Below, piece by piece: positions 16,776-26,500 of a stretch of 64,000 nucleotides of DNA. The translations under genes were made by a program, and so were the position numbers. The DNA is from Candidatus Cohnella colombiensis (lineage in GTDB: Bacteria > Bacillota > Bacilli > Paenibacillales > Paenibacillaceae), in the NCBI GenBank assembly GCA_029203125.1, contig CP119317.1, forward strand, positions 1,922,001-1,986,000, read 5' to 3'. The notes under the pieces are model-generated. The model saw only the letters and a program-made list of their open reading frames with translations. It did not search any database and was not told the DNA's origin. The stretch's first letter is position 1. Every line of letters starts with the position of its first letter.

Positions 16776-17754
16776 GTTGTGCATCCAACGCATTCTGCAC
16801 AACGGAGACCACTTGCTCGATCGCCGCTTCGAGTGGCACAGTTAATCGGCAACCAGCTGCACGAACGTGCCCCCCGCCACCGAAGGTTTGAGCAACTGCG
16901 GCAACATTTACCGCTCCTGCAGAACGTAGGCTCACCTTAACGGATTGTTGCCCATTCTGTTTGAATAGTATGCCGACCTCTACACCTTCAATGTTGCGTG
17001 GATAATTCACAAGCCCCTCAAGATCTTCGTTCGAAGCTCCCGTTTCCGTTAAATCTTCAGAGGTAACCCATAGCCAACCGATCTGCTGATTCGCACTAAA
17101 GGAAAGACGCGATAATCCACGTTGAATCATACGCATCTGACCCATCGTCATTCGCTCAAGCAGTAATTCAGCAAGTTCTGGACCATTTACACCTGCAGCA
17201 ATCAATCGCGAGGACATTGCCATCACTTGTGACGTTGTACTGGAGTAACGAAAGCCACCTGTATCGGTTAACATCCCCGTGTATAGCGCAGTTGCAACCT
17301 GTACATCCAGAGCGCAGCCTATTTCGTCAATGAGCTCAAATATAATTTCTGCAGTTGCTGCAGCATGAAATTTCAATAAATTCACTTGACCATAGCTATC
17401 GTTCGTAGGATGGTGATCAATGTTCAGCAGTCTGACATCGTCCGCGAACCATTCCGTTGCTTTGCCTACACGCGCGAAATCCGCACAGTCTACACAAATT
17501 ATCGTTTTGTATTTCTGTTCGGCCTGATGCAGTTCAACAGATTTAATGTCAGCACTACTCCATAGATAGTGAAGCCTAGAAGGAACGACGCCTTCGTTTA
17601 ACATCGTATAGGATTTCCCTAACTGTTTAAGCAACCAGCCCATTGCGACCGTCGAACTAATCGCATCCCCATCAGGCTGCACGTGAGAAACGACAAGGAA
17701 ATCGTCCTGTTCTCGAATGAAATTGGCCGCTTCCTGTAAGCTCTTCGCCCACAT
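16768..17754 (-). CDS. nrnA: Bifunctional nanoRNase / pAp phosphatase (DHH family)
   Basis: This 328-residue DHH/DHHA1 phosphoesterase degrades 2-5 nt RNAs and 3'-phosphoadenosine 5'-phosphate. Visible motifs are SHVQPDGDAISS (metal site), VDCADFARVG, the DHH signature NIDHHPTND, and the DHHA1 substrate motif GGGGHVRAAG near the C terminus. In B. subtilis nrnA lies elsewhere, but an nrnA between rbfA and truB is common in many Firmicutes. ATG 17754 has a GGGGAG site. Confidence 0.93.
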   Translation of the reverse strand: MWAKSLQEAANFIREQDDFLVVSHVQPDGDAISSTVAMGWLLKQLGKSYTMLNEGVVPSRLHYLWSSADIKSVELHQAEQKYKTIICVDCADFARVGKATEWFADDVRLLNIDHHPTNDSYGQVNLLKFHAAATAEIIFELIDEIGCALDVQVATALYTGMLTDTGGFRYSSTTSQVMAMSSRLIAAGVNGPELAELLLERMTMGQMRMIQRGLSRLSFSANQQIGWLWVTSEDLTETGASNEDLEGLVNYPRNIEGVEVGILFKQNGQQSVKVSLRSAGAVNVAAVAQTFGGGGHVRAAGCRLTVPLEAAIEQVVSVVQNALDAQHV

Positions 17755-17774
17755 GCTTTTTCTCCCCCTGACAC

Positions 17775-18131
17775 TTACGACTGTCTTGATGCCTCATTAA
17801 TTTGCTGTAGTAACGCCTCAATATGGCTGCCATAGGCGATTGAGCTATCAAATCGAAACTCCATCACAGGTGTATGGCGAAGCCTTACGCGACGTCCCAG
17901 TTCGGAACGAAGGAATCCGTTCGCTCGGCCAATCGCCTTAAGCGTCTCTTCCTTCTGCTCCTCACTGCCTAAGATGCTCAAGTACACTCTTGCGAGCGAT
18001 AAGTCATTCGTAACGTCAACCCCGGTAACCGTAATAAAACCAATGCGAGGGTCTTTTAATTCCGTTTGAATAATGGAGCTAATTTCTTTTTTGATCTGTT
18101 CGCCGACTCTTCCAACGCGGAATTTAGCCAT
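17775..18131 (-). CDS. rbfA: 30S ribosome-binding factor A
   Basis: This 118-residue protein has the KH-like fold of RbfA with the RVGEQIKKEIS start, the DPRIGFITVTGVDVTNDLS segment and RHTPVMEFRFD near the end. It binds the maturing 30S subunit near helix 1 and aids late assembly. It lies 31 bases after infB; the ylxP gene found between these two in B. subtilis is absent here. Confidence 0.96.
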   Translation of the reverse strand: MAKFRVGRVGEQIKKEISSIIQTELKDPRIGFITVTGVDVTNDLSLARVYLSILGSEEQKEETLKAIGRANGFLRSELGRRVRLRHTPVMEFRFDSSIAYGSHIEALLQQINEASRQS

Positions 18132-18162
18132 GCGCCCTCACCTCTTCATCACGTACGAATTG

Positions 18163-21126
18163 TTAGCGTTCAACAGCTTCCATAATGTAGGCTTCGATAA
18201 CGTCGCCAACTTTAAGATCGTTGAATTTCTCTAACGTAATTCCGCACTCGTAGCCTTCTGATACTTCTTTAACATCGTCCTTGAACCGTTTGAGTGATTC
18301 AATTTTGCCTTCGAAGATCATCGCGCCATCTCGAATGAGTCGTGCTTGCGAATTACGTCCAATCTTACCGTCGGTAATCATACAGCCTGCAATCATACCC
18401 ACCTTAGTAACTTTGAACGTCTCACGAACTTCCGCATGTCCAGTAACCTTCTCCTTATATACAGGATCTAGCATACCCTTCATTGCGTATTCAATTTCTT
18501 CGATCACTTTATAAATAATCGAATGCAGACGAACATCTACTTTCTCTTGCTCAGCAGTCGTCGCAGCACCAGAATCTGGGGCAACGTTAAAGCCGACTAC
18601 GATCGCAGAGGATGCTGCTGCTAAAATAACGTCGGACTCGGTAATTGCACCTACGCCGTTGTAGATCGTTTTGACACGAACGCCTTCGACTTCGATCTTT
18701 TCCAAGGAGCCTTTAAGAGCTTCAAGCGAGCCTTGAACGTCAGCTTTAAGAATGACGTTAAGTTCCTTGATGTCGCCGTCTTTGATTTTGCTGAATAGAT
18801 CTTCCAACGTCACCGCTTGGTTAGCTCTCATCGCCGCTTGGCGCGTCTTAATTGATCGCTTATCAGAAATTTCGCGTGCTTTACGCTCATCCTCGAACAC
18901 CATAAACGGATCGCCTGCTTGTGGTACATTGGTTAAACCTGTAATTTCAACTGGAGTTGAAGGACCCGCTTCTTTAATGCGACGTCCGCGATCGTTCGTC
19001 ATTGCACGAATACGTCCAAAGCAATCACCCGCAACGAAAGCATCACCGACTTTAAGCGTACCATTCTGAACGAGAATACGTGCGACCGCACCCTTACCTT
19101 TATCGAGCTCAGCTTCCATTACTGTACCGCGAGCGCGCTTGTCAGGATTCGCTTTATAATCATTCACTTCAGCAACGAGCAATACCATTTCAAGCAAGCC
19201 ATCAAGGTTTAGACGTTGCTTCGCAGATAATTCTACGAAGATTGTATCTCCACCCCATGCTTCTTGTACGAGGCCGTACTCTGTTAATTCTTGTTTCACT
19301 TTATCTGGATTTGCAGATGGTTTATCAATTTTATTTACCGCTACGATAATCGGTACATTTGCTGCTTTAGCATGTGCAATCGCTTCAACAGTCTGTGGCA
19401 TAACACCATCATCAGCAGCAACTACAAGAATTGTAATATCTGTTACCTGAGCACCACGCGCACGCATCGTTGTGAACGCTTCGTGACCTGGTGTATCCAG
19501 GAACGTAATTTTCTTGCCATTGATTTCAACTTGGTATGCACCGATATGCTGGGTAATTCCGCCCGCTTCACCAATCGCAACCTTCGTCTCACGAATCGCA
19601 TCGAGCAAAGTTGTTTTACCATGGTCAACGTGACCCATTATCGTTACAACTGGAGGACGAGCAACCAAATCGATCTCATCATCGTTTTCTTCAATCGTTT
19701 CGAACTCCAAGTTCTCTACGACGATCTTCACTTCGGTCTCAACGCCATAATCGCCCGCAACGAGCAGAACGGTATCGAGCTCAAGCTCTTGGTTAATTGT
19801 TGCCATTGAGCCCATCATTAAGAGCTTCTTAATGACTTCTGAAGCATCTTTATGAAGCAACTTAGCAAGCTCACCGACAGTCATGCTACCGCGAACGATA
19901 ACTTTCTTCGGTGTATTATCAATTTTCTCACGTGGAGGCTGATTGCCTTTACGGCCGTTTTTACCGCCCTTACCGCGCGGACCTCTGAAGTTGTTGCGGC
20001 TATCATCAAAACGACCGTTTTGATCTTTACGCTTCCCTGCTGCTGCAGCTGGTCCATTACGATTAAAGTCGCTCTCACCTGGACGACCCTTCGCATCTCC
20101 GCGAGCTGGCGGACGGGTACCGCGTTGTCCTGCTGAAGCAACTGGTGCGCCACCGCGACCTGCGCTTGCTGCCGGTGTGCTCTGCTGTGGACGTTGACCG
20201 CCACCACTGCTGTATCCACCTTGGCCTTGCGGTCGTTGACCGCCACCGCTGCTGTATCCACCTTGGCCTTGTGGTCGTTGACCGCCACCGCTACTGTAAC
20301 CACCTTGGCCTTGCGGTCGTTGACCGCCACCACTGCTGTATCCACCTTGGCCTTGCGGTCGTTGACCGCCACCGCTGCTGTATCCACCTTGGCCTTGCGG
20401 TCGTTGACCACCACCGCTGCTGTATCCACCTTGACCTTGTGGACGTTGGCCACCTTGACCTTGTGGGCGATTGCCACCTTGGCCTTGTCCTTGTGGACGT
20501 TGACCACCACCGCTGCTATATCCACCTTGTCCTTGTGGACGATTACCACCTTGACCTTGTGGACGATCACGTCCATCGCGCTGTTGATATCCGCCTTGAC
20601 CTTGTGGACGTTGGCTGGATGGATTCGAAGCAGCTGGTGCAGCCGGTGTTCCTGCTTGAACAGAAGACGTCGATACTGCAGGAGTTGCTGGCGCTTGGGT
20701 CGGTGCTGCAGCTGAATGAGAAGGAGCTGCAGGAGCTGCAGGTGCTGCAGGTGCTGATGCTACTGGAGCCGGCGCTGATGTAGAAGCTGCTTGTGTGGCA
20801 GGTGCCGGCGATGCAGGTTTAGCACGTTCCTCCGACTTTGGCGTTACAGGTGCCGCTGCAGGAGAAGCATTAGACGCTCCACTTGCTTGACGACGCTCTG
20901 CAGCCTGCTTTGCTGCCATCTTCGCTGCCGCGTTAGACTTTACATCGTGGAAAAATTTCTCTACAGCTTGCGTCATGCCATCTTCCATCACACTCATGTG
21001 ATTGTTCACTGGCATGTTCTGACGCTTTAATATCGTAATAACTTCTTTACTGCTCATATTAAGCTGCTTAGCATATTCGTACACCCGCAACTTATCCTTG
21101 TTATCTGTACTTTCTTGTTTACTCAA
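18163..21126 (-). CDS. infB: Translation initiation factor IF-2 with long repeat-rich N-terminal region
   Basis: This 987-residue GTPase is far longer than B. subtilis IF-2 (about 716). Residues 1-60 form the IF2_N subdomain; 80-172 are Ala/Pro-rich; 173-314 are Gly/Gln-rich, ending in six exact copies of QRPQGQGGYSSGGG (227-310); 315-400 are basic. A second IF2_N copy lies at about 407-460. The conserved GTPase core starts with GHVDHGKT (498-505) and is followed by domains II-IV. IF-2 brings initiator tRNA to the 30S subunit and promotes subunit joining. The TTG start overlaps the ylxQ stop and has a GGAGGTG site. The core is intact, so only the linker is unusual. Confidence 0.97.
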   Translation of the reverse strand: MSKQESTDNKDKLRVYEYAKQLNMSSKEVITILKRQNMPVNNHMSVMEDGMTQAVEKFFHDVKSNAAAKMAAKQAAERRQASGASNASPAAAPVTPKSEERAKPASPAPATQAASTSAPAPVASAPAAPAAPAAPSHSAAAPTQAPATPAVSTSSVQAGTPAAPAASNPSSQRPQGQGGYQQRDGRDRPQGQGGNRPQGQGGYSSGGGQRPQGQGQGGNRPQGQGGQRPQGQGGYSSGGGQRPQGQGGYSSGGGQRPQGQGGYSSGGGQRPQGQGGYSSGGGQRPQGQGGYSSGGGQRPQGQGGYSSGGGQRPQQSTPAASAGRGGAPVASAGQRGTRPPARGDAKGRPGESDFNRNGPAAAAGKRKDQNGRFDDSRNNFRGPRGKGGKNGRKGNQPPREKIDNTPKKVIVRGSMTVGELAKLLHKDASEVIKKLLMMGSMATINQELELDTVLLVAGDYGVETEVKIVVENLEFETIEENDDEIDLVARPPVVTIMGHVDHGKTTLLDAIRETKVAIGEAGGITQHIGAYQVEINGKKITFLDTPGHEAFTTMRARGAQVTDITILVVAADDGVMPQTVEAIAHAKAANVPIIVAVNKIDKPSANPDKVKQELTEYGLVQEAWGGDTIFVELSAKQRLNLDGLLEMVLLVAEVNDYKANPDKRARGTVMEAELDKGKGAVARILVQNGTLKVGDAFVAGDCFGRIRAMTNDRGRRIKEAGPSTPVEITGLTNVPQAGDPFMVFEDERKAREISDKRSIKTRQAAMRANQAVTLEDLFSKIKDGDIKELNVILKADVQGSLEALKGSLEKIEVEGVRVKTIYNGVGAITESDVILAAASSAIVVGFNVAPDSGAATTAEQEKVDVRLHSIIYKVIEEIEYAMKGMLDPVYKEKVTGHAEVRETFKVTKVGMIAGCMITDGKIGRNSQARLIRDGAMIFEGKIESLKRFKDDVKEVSEGYECGITLEKFNDLKVGDVIEAYIMEAVER
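20197..20448 (-). repeat. Six tandem 42-bp in-frame repeats within infB
   Basis: The DNA holds six consecutive 42-base units encoding QRPQGQGGYSSGGG six times without an amino-acid change. The units differ only at some synonymous positions, for example CCTTGCGG against CCTTGTGG. Less regular related units extend to about 20610. The array is a candidate for length variation between strains. Confidence 0.95.
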
Positions 21127-21448
21127 TATTCTCCACCTCCGAATGATGAACCCAACCGCCTTGAATCATATCTGCAAAACCTCGGTCTGTTACAGCGAAC
21201 ATAACACGTTCAGGTTTTCCTACAGCAGAACCTAATTCAAACCGGGTATAGCCTATTAATAACGGGACATTATAGCTTTTGCACTTGTCTGCAATCTTTT
21301 TGCCCGTATTGTCTGATGCATCCTGAGCAAGCACAATCAACTTCGCTTCGCCAGAGCGGATCGCTTTGATCACGATCTCTTCACCGCTAACGAGCTTGCC
21401 TGCTCTCATCGCTAATCCCAATCGAGATAATACTTTATTCGTCGCCAT
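21119..21448 (-). CDS. ylxQ: L7Ae-family RNA-binding protein YlxQ
   Basis: This 109-residue protein matches the L7Ae/L30e/S12e fold with LGLAMRAGKLVSGEE, AKLIVLAQDASDNT and VMFAVTDRGFAD. Family members bind kink-turn RNAs; the ribosomal role of YlxQ is not settled. The frame is open back to 21532, but ATG 21448 begins the conserved region and overlaps the rnpM stop by 14 bases; a GGAG site lies 13 bases upstream, so an ATG four codons earlier is the alternative. Confidence 0.9.
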   Translation of the reverse strand: MATNKVLSRLGLAMRAGKLVSGEEIVIKAIRSGEAKLIVLAQDASDNTGKKIADKCKSYNVPLLIGYTRFELGSAVGKPERVMFAVTDRGFADMIQGGWVHHSEVENIE

Positions 21449-21752
21449 CGTCGTCAGCATGCTCCTTATTCGCTTCAAACTCATCCTGAGCTTGAATGAA
21501 TTCCGCTTCAAGTCGGTCATAGATCGCGACATCTACTGGTGCTTTGAGCGCTCGATCGAACGCTTTCGATTTCTTCGCCAGCTTGAAGCACGATACTTTA
21601 CCGCATAAATAAGCACCACGACCTGGTTTTTTCCCTGTTAAGTCAATTGTGGTTTCTCCAGCAGGAGAGCGCACAATACGAATTAACTCCTTCTTCGCCA
21701 TCATCTGCTGACAGGCTACGCACTTCCGTTGCGGAATCTTTCTTGTCCTCAC
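21435..21752 (-). CDS. rnpM: YlxR-family RNA-binding protein (RnpM)
   Basis: This 105-residue basic protein has the YlxR hallmarks CVACQQMMAKKELIRIV and the GRGAYLC motif, followed by an acidic tail (DDDGDE). The B. subtilis orthologue has been reported to bind the RNase P RNA and modulate its activity. GTG 21752 has a GAGGAGGTG site. It lies 11 bases after nusA and overlaps ylxQ. Confidence 0.92.
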   Translation of the reverse strand: MRTRKIPQRKCVACQQMMAKKELIRIVRSPAGETTIDLTGKKPGRGAYLCGKVSCFKLAKKSKAFDRALKAPVDVAIYDRLEAEFIQAQDEFEANKEHADDDGDE

Positions 21753-21763
21753 GGCGCACCTCC

Positions 21764-22861
21764 TCAGTCGATTGAGACGCTATCCTGATGCATCGTCGCT
21801 CCGGTAGACTTCGAACGACCATATTCTTGTTCAGCCTGCGACTCGCTCTTAATATCGATCTTCCATCCCGTAAGCTTAGCAGCTAAGCGGGCATTCTGAC
21901 CCTTAATACCGATAGCTAAGGACAACTGGTAGTCAGGGACGATAACACGCGCCATCTTTTCTGCTTCAAACACGATTACTTCAAGTACCTTGGATGGGCT
22001 TAACGCATTTGCAACATATTCCTCAACGGACTCAGACCATCTCACGATATCTATTTTTTCACCTTTAAGCTCTGTAACGATCGCTTGAACACGAATGCCC
22101 TTCTGACCGACACAAGAACCTACAGGATCGACTTCTTCGTTGCGGGAATAGACAGCAATCTTCGAACGGAAGCCTGCTTCACGCGCAACCGAGCGAATTT
22201 CAACTGTACCATCGAAGATTTCCGGCACTTCAAGCTCGAACAATCGTTTGAGCAAGCCAGGGTGCGTACGAGAAAGAATAATTTGAGGTCCTTTGCTCGT
22301 ATTTTCCACCTTCGTAATGAAGGACTTCACACGATCGCCCTGCTTGAATTTATCCGTAGGCATTAATTCCGTGAGCGGCAATGCCGCCTCCACCTTACCT
22401 AGATCCACAAACAGGTTTTTGAGGTCCATTCTTTGAATGATGCCCGTAACGATATCTTGCTCTTTATCAACAAAAGCATGATAGATCAGACCGCGTTCCG
22501 CTTCACGGATGCGCTGTGTAACGACTTGCTTAGCTGTTTGCGCCGCAATACGCCCAAAGTCGCGCGGAGTAACTTCAATTTCAGCCGTATCCTCTAGTTG
22601 ATAATGTGGGTTAATCGCTCTAGCCGCTTCATGAGAAATTTCTAAACGTGGATCTAACACTTCCTCCACAACGTTTTTGCGTGCGTACACTTTAATTTGC
22701 CCAGTTGTCCGATTAATGTCTACACGAACGTTCTGTGCTGTATTAAAATTACGTTTGTAACTGGAAATAAGTGCCGCTTCAATCGCCTCAATGAGAACAT
22801 CTTTGCCAATGCCCTTATCCCGCTCGATATCAGACAACGCTTCGACAAACTCCATACTCAT
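21764..22861 (-). CDS. nusA: Transcription termination/antitermination protein NusA
   Basis: This 365-residue protein has the N-terminal RNA-polymerase-binding domain (to about 130), an S1 domain (about 135-200) and two KH domains (about 230-345, with VGQKGIRVQAIV and GIKGQNARLAAKLTGW). It modulates pausing and intrinsic termination. I use ATG 22861 behind AGGAGG rather than the first in-frame codon 32 residues upstream, which gives the usual Gram-positive length. It lacks the acidic C-terminal repeats of E. coli NusA, as expected in Firmicutes. Confidence 0.96.
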   Translation of the reverse strand: MSMEFVEALSDIERDKGIGKDVLIEAIEAALISSYKRNFNTAQNVRVDINRTTGQIKVYARKNVVEEVLDPRLEISHEAARAINPHYQLEDTAEIEVTPRDFGRIAAQTAKQVVTQRIREAERGLIYHAFVDKEQDIVTGIIQRMDLKNLFVDLGKVEAALPLTELMPTDKFKQGDRVKSFITKVENTSKGPQIILSRTHPGLLKRLFELEVPEIFDGTVEIRSVAREAGFRSKIAVYSRNEEVDPVGSCVGQKGIRVQAIVTELKGEKIDIVRWSESVEEYVANALSPSKVLEVIVFEAEKMARVIVPDYQLSLAIGIKGQNARLAAKLTGWKIDIKSESQAEQEYGRSKSTGATMHQDSVSID

Positions 22862-22904
22862 AGCTTGATCATTCCTCCTAAGTACAAATCCATCAATGTA
22901 ATGA

Positions 22905-23366
22905 TTAGAAAACGATGGCCAGACGAGCCGAGGCCACTTTATCGTAAGGAATTGCATGGGAGTTGCGTCCGATCACGACTGTTAATGTCGTCCCGTCAAA
23001 ACCTTCCAGCTTTCCTTCAAACTCTTTACTGCCATCAATTTGTTCATATGTTGTAATAAAAACATGCTTTCCAACTGCGCCAGCAACGTCTGCCGCTTTC
23101 TTCAGTGGTCTTTCCGCACCTGGAGAGCTTACTTCAAGAAAGTACGCATCAGGAATCGGATCATGTACATCTAGCTTCTCACTCATATACTCAGACACAC
23201 GGCTGCAATCATCTAGATCGATGCCGCCTTCCTTATCTACGTAGATCCGGAGAAACCAGTTACCGCCTTCCTTCACGTACTCTACATCCACCAGTTCATA
23301 GCCGTTCTCCGTCATATACGGAGCTGCGAGCTCCTCAATGATGGTCTTGATTTTTGCAACGTTCAA
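22905..23366 (-). CDS. rimP: Ribosome maturation factor RimP
   Basis: This 153-residue protein has the RimP layout: an N-terminal KH-like domain with LVDVEYVKEGGNWFLRIYVD and DDCSRVSEYMSEKLD, the SSPGAERPL motif, and a C-terminal SH3-like domain. It acts in early 30S assembly. The start is TTG at 23366 behind a run of six G. It heads the nusA-infB cluster, as in most bacteria. Confidence 0.95.
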   Translation of the reverse strand: MNVAKIKTIIEELAAPYMTENGYELVDVEYVKEGGNWFLRIYVDKEGGIDLDDCSRVSEYMSEKLDVHDPIPDAYFLEVSSPGAERPLKKAADVAGAVGKHVFITTYEQIDGSKEFEGKLEGFDGTTLTVVIGRNSHAIPYDKVASARLAIVF

Positions 23367-23418
23367 ACGTTATACCCCCCGATGCTTCAGGTCGATCACT
23401 GCATGCATGTTTTCAGAC

Positions 23419-23446
23419 AATGTAAACCTAAAAAGTCCAATGACAA
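23419..23446 (-). promoter_or_regulatory. Candidate SigA promoter for the rimP-nusA-infB cluster
   Basis: On the minus strand TTGTCA (23441-23446) is followed by 16 bases and TACATT (23419-23424). The -35 matches five of six and the -10 four of six. It lies directly past the polC hairpin and about 50 bases before rimP. Confidence 0.35.
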
Positions 23447-23452
23447 AACTTA

Positions 23453-23474
23453 AAGAGTGGGTTTCCCCACTCTT
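23453..23474 (-). terminator. Hairpin after polC
   Basis: A perfect nine-base stem (AAGAGTGGG/CCCACTCTT) closes a four-base loop. On the minus strand it is followed by TTTAAGTTTTG, a broken T tract, so termination may be partial. Confidence 0.6.
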
Positions 23475-23573
23475 CTGCAGACAGTGTTATCCACATGATT
23501 ACCAATAATAATATACCATAACCTTCAAGAGACTGGCAACCACATCTTTGAGGTGCAGCGTTGCTCCAAAGCC

Positions 23574-26500
23574 CTAGAACAGCATAAGCTGATTGGATTC
23601 GGGGAGACCGCGAAATGTGCCTAAACCGGATAGAACTTCGACGACTGTTTTGCTTGCTTTCGAGCGTTGCTGGAAGTCCTCTACAGACAAAAAGTCTCCA
23701 TCTCCTCTAGATGCTGCAATGTTGCGTGCCGCATTTTCTCCGACACCTGCAATCGCACCGAATGGAGGAATTAAGCTGTCTCCATCCACAATAAAGCGAG
23801 TCGCCTCCGAGCGGTACAGATCAATCGACTTGAACTTAAAGCCACGAGCTGTCATCTCCAAACCCATTTCCAAGATCGAAATCATGTTCTTTTCCTTCGT
23901 TGTCGCTTGGAACCCCTTAGCTTCAATTTCAACGAGCATCTTCAAAATCGCATCATAGCCTTGACAAAACAACTCTACATCGAAGTCGGCAGCACGAACG
24001 GAATAATAGGTTGCATAATATTCGATCGGATAATACAGCTTGAAGTATGCTGTCCGAACTGCAGAAATGACATACGCAGCAGCATGGGCTTTCGGGAACA
24101 TGTACTCAATGCGTAAACAGGAGTCGATGTACCACTGTGGCACCTTGCAACGCTTCATTTCCTCAATCCACTCGGGAGTAAGACCCTTTCCTTTACGCAC
24201 GCTTTCCGTAATTTTGAACGCAAGTGAGGCATCCATTCCGGCCTTATAGATAAGAAATAACATAATATCGTCACGACAGCCAATAACGGTTTTAATCGTA
24301 CAGGTGTTGTTTTTGATCAACTCTTGCGCATTGCCGAGCCATACTCCTGTTCCATGCGACAATCCTGAGATTTGAAGTAAATCAGCGAATGATGATGGCT
24401 TCGTCTCCTCAAGCATTTGTCGAACGAATCGTGTACCCATCTCCGGAACGCCGAAAGTTGCAACAGGTGATCGAATTTGTGGTGGCGTTACGCCAAGTGC
24501 ATCCACGGAATTGAACATGCTCATCACTTTTGGATCGTTCATCGGGATCGTCGTTGGATCAATACCTGTTAAATCCTGCAGCATGCGCATCATCGTCGGG
24601 TCATCGTGACCGAGAATATCGAGCTTGAGCAAGTTCTCATCGAAAGCGTGATAGTCAAAATGGGTCGTCTTCCATTCCGAGTTTTTATCATCGGCTGGAA
24701 ATTGAACAGGTGTAATATCTTCAACTTCAATGTAATCGGGTACGACGACGATGCCGCCCGGATGCTGACCCGTACTCCGCTTTACACCTGTACAGCCTGC
24801 AGCTAACCGGTTTAATTCTGCGCCTCGCCAACTTTTGCCATGCTCTTCTTCATACTTCTTAGCAAAACCGAAGGCGGTTTTATCCGCTACTGTACCGATC
24901 GTACCCGCGCGGAATACGCTTTTCTCCCCGAACAATACTTTCGTATAATTGTGCGCATGAGGTTGATATTCGCCAGAAAAGTTAAGATCGATATCTGGCA
25001 CCTTGTCTCCTTTAAAGCCAAGAAACGTTTCAAACGGAATATCCTGACCTTCGCCTTTCATCTTCTGTCCACAATTCGGGCATGCTTTGTCCGGTAAATC
25101 GAACCCACTAGGCACGCTACCGTCTAAAAACCATTCACTATGCTTGCACGATGAATTTAAGCAAATATAGTGCGCTGGTAATGGATTTACTTCAGATATT
25201 CCTAAAAATGTAGCGACGACTGATGACCCAACTGAACCCCGAGAGCCGACCAAGTAGCCATCTTCATTCGACTTCTTTACGAGTCGCTCAGAGATTAAGT
25301 AGTTTGCGGAGAAGCCGTACTTAATAATCGGGACGAGCTCTTTCTCTAATCGTTGTACGATAACTTCAGGCAATTCGTCGCCATAGTATTGCTTTGCTGT
25401 TGCATAGCATGTGTTCCGAATTTCTTCATCCGCGCCTTCGAAGATCGGAGAAAATAAGCCATTATCAGTCGGACCGCCCCTCTTCGGAAACATCTCGAAC
25501 GGTTCAAAGCGGTCTGCAAGCTCATTTGTATTCGTTACAACAACCTCTAGCGCTTTCGCTTCACCAAGGAACTTGAACGCTTCTAGCATTTCATTCGTTG
25601 TACGCAGATGAGCATCTGGCTTTCGTTGATCCTTCAGAGGACTGAATCCGGTGATCCCAAGAATCGTAATATCACGGAACAGCTTTTCACGTGGCTCCAA
25701 GTAGTGCACGTTGCCTGTCGCAATAACAGGCTTGCCCAGCTTTTCTCCGAGTCGACAAATGGTTCGAAGTGCTTCTTCAAGCTCTGCGCGACTGCCCACT
25801 AGTCCTTTATCTAGAAGATGCATGTAAAAATCTAAAGGTTGAATTTCTAGAACATCATAAAAAGATGCTACTTCTTCTGCTTCTGCTATCGATTTGTTTA
25901 AAACGGTTTCGAATAGCTCACCCTTCTCGCAACCAGAAATAATGAGCAGTCCTTCACGATGCTCAATCAGCTTGCTCTTCGGAATGCACGCGACCCGATT
26001 GAGGTAATCAGTATGGGAAAGTGAGATCAGCTTGAATAAGTTTTTCTTCCCTATAGCATTGAGCGCATATACACCGCTATGAAAGGGGCGTGTCGTCTTC
26101 CAGCTATTGTCGTTCACTTCATTAAGTGTATGGAGTCCTGTTATTCCTTTCGTGGCTACATCCTTGAGTAAGCCTGCAAGAACACCCGCTAACGCCAACG
26201 TATCGTCAATGGCTCTATGGTGACTTTCGAGTGCCACCTTATACAAGGTGGACAACGTATTGAGTCGATGGTTTTTCATCGTGGGATGAATAAAGCGTGC
26301 CAGCTCCAACGTGTCGAGTACCGGATTCATAATCGGTGGTAAGCCGTTTTGCTTGCAGGCTTCTTGCATGAAGCCGATATCAAAGCGCGCATTGTGCGCA
26401 ACGAGCACTGAATCCTCAATGAAATGGATGAACTCCTTCAGCTTTGGTTCAAGCTCGGGCGCATCGACGACCATCTCATCCGTAATATTCGTTAACTGTT

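Noticed and set aside
20197..20448. Regular repeats resembling a CRISPR array
   Set aside because: The units are contiguous without spacers, are multiples of three and lie in frame within infB.
20145..20783. Long open frames on both other frames and the plus strand across the infB repeat region
   Set aside because: They are shadows of the Gly/Gln-rich 42-base repeats; their translations are low-complexity and the minus-strand infB frame is clearly the real one.
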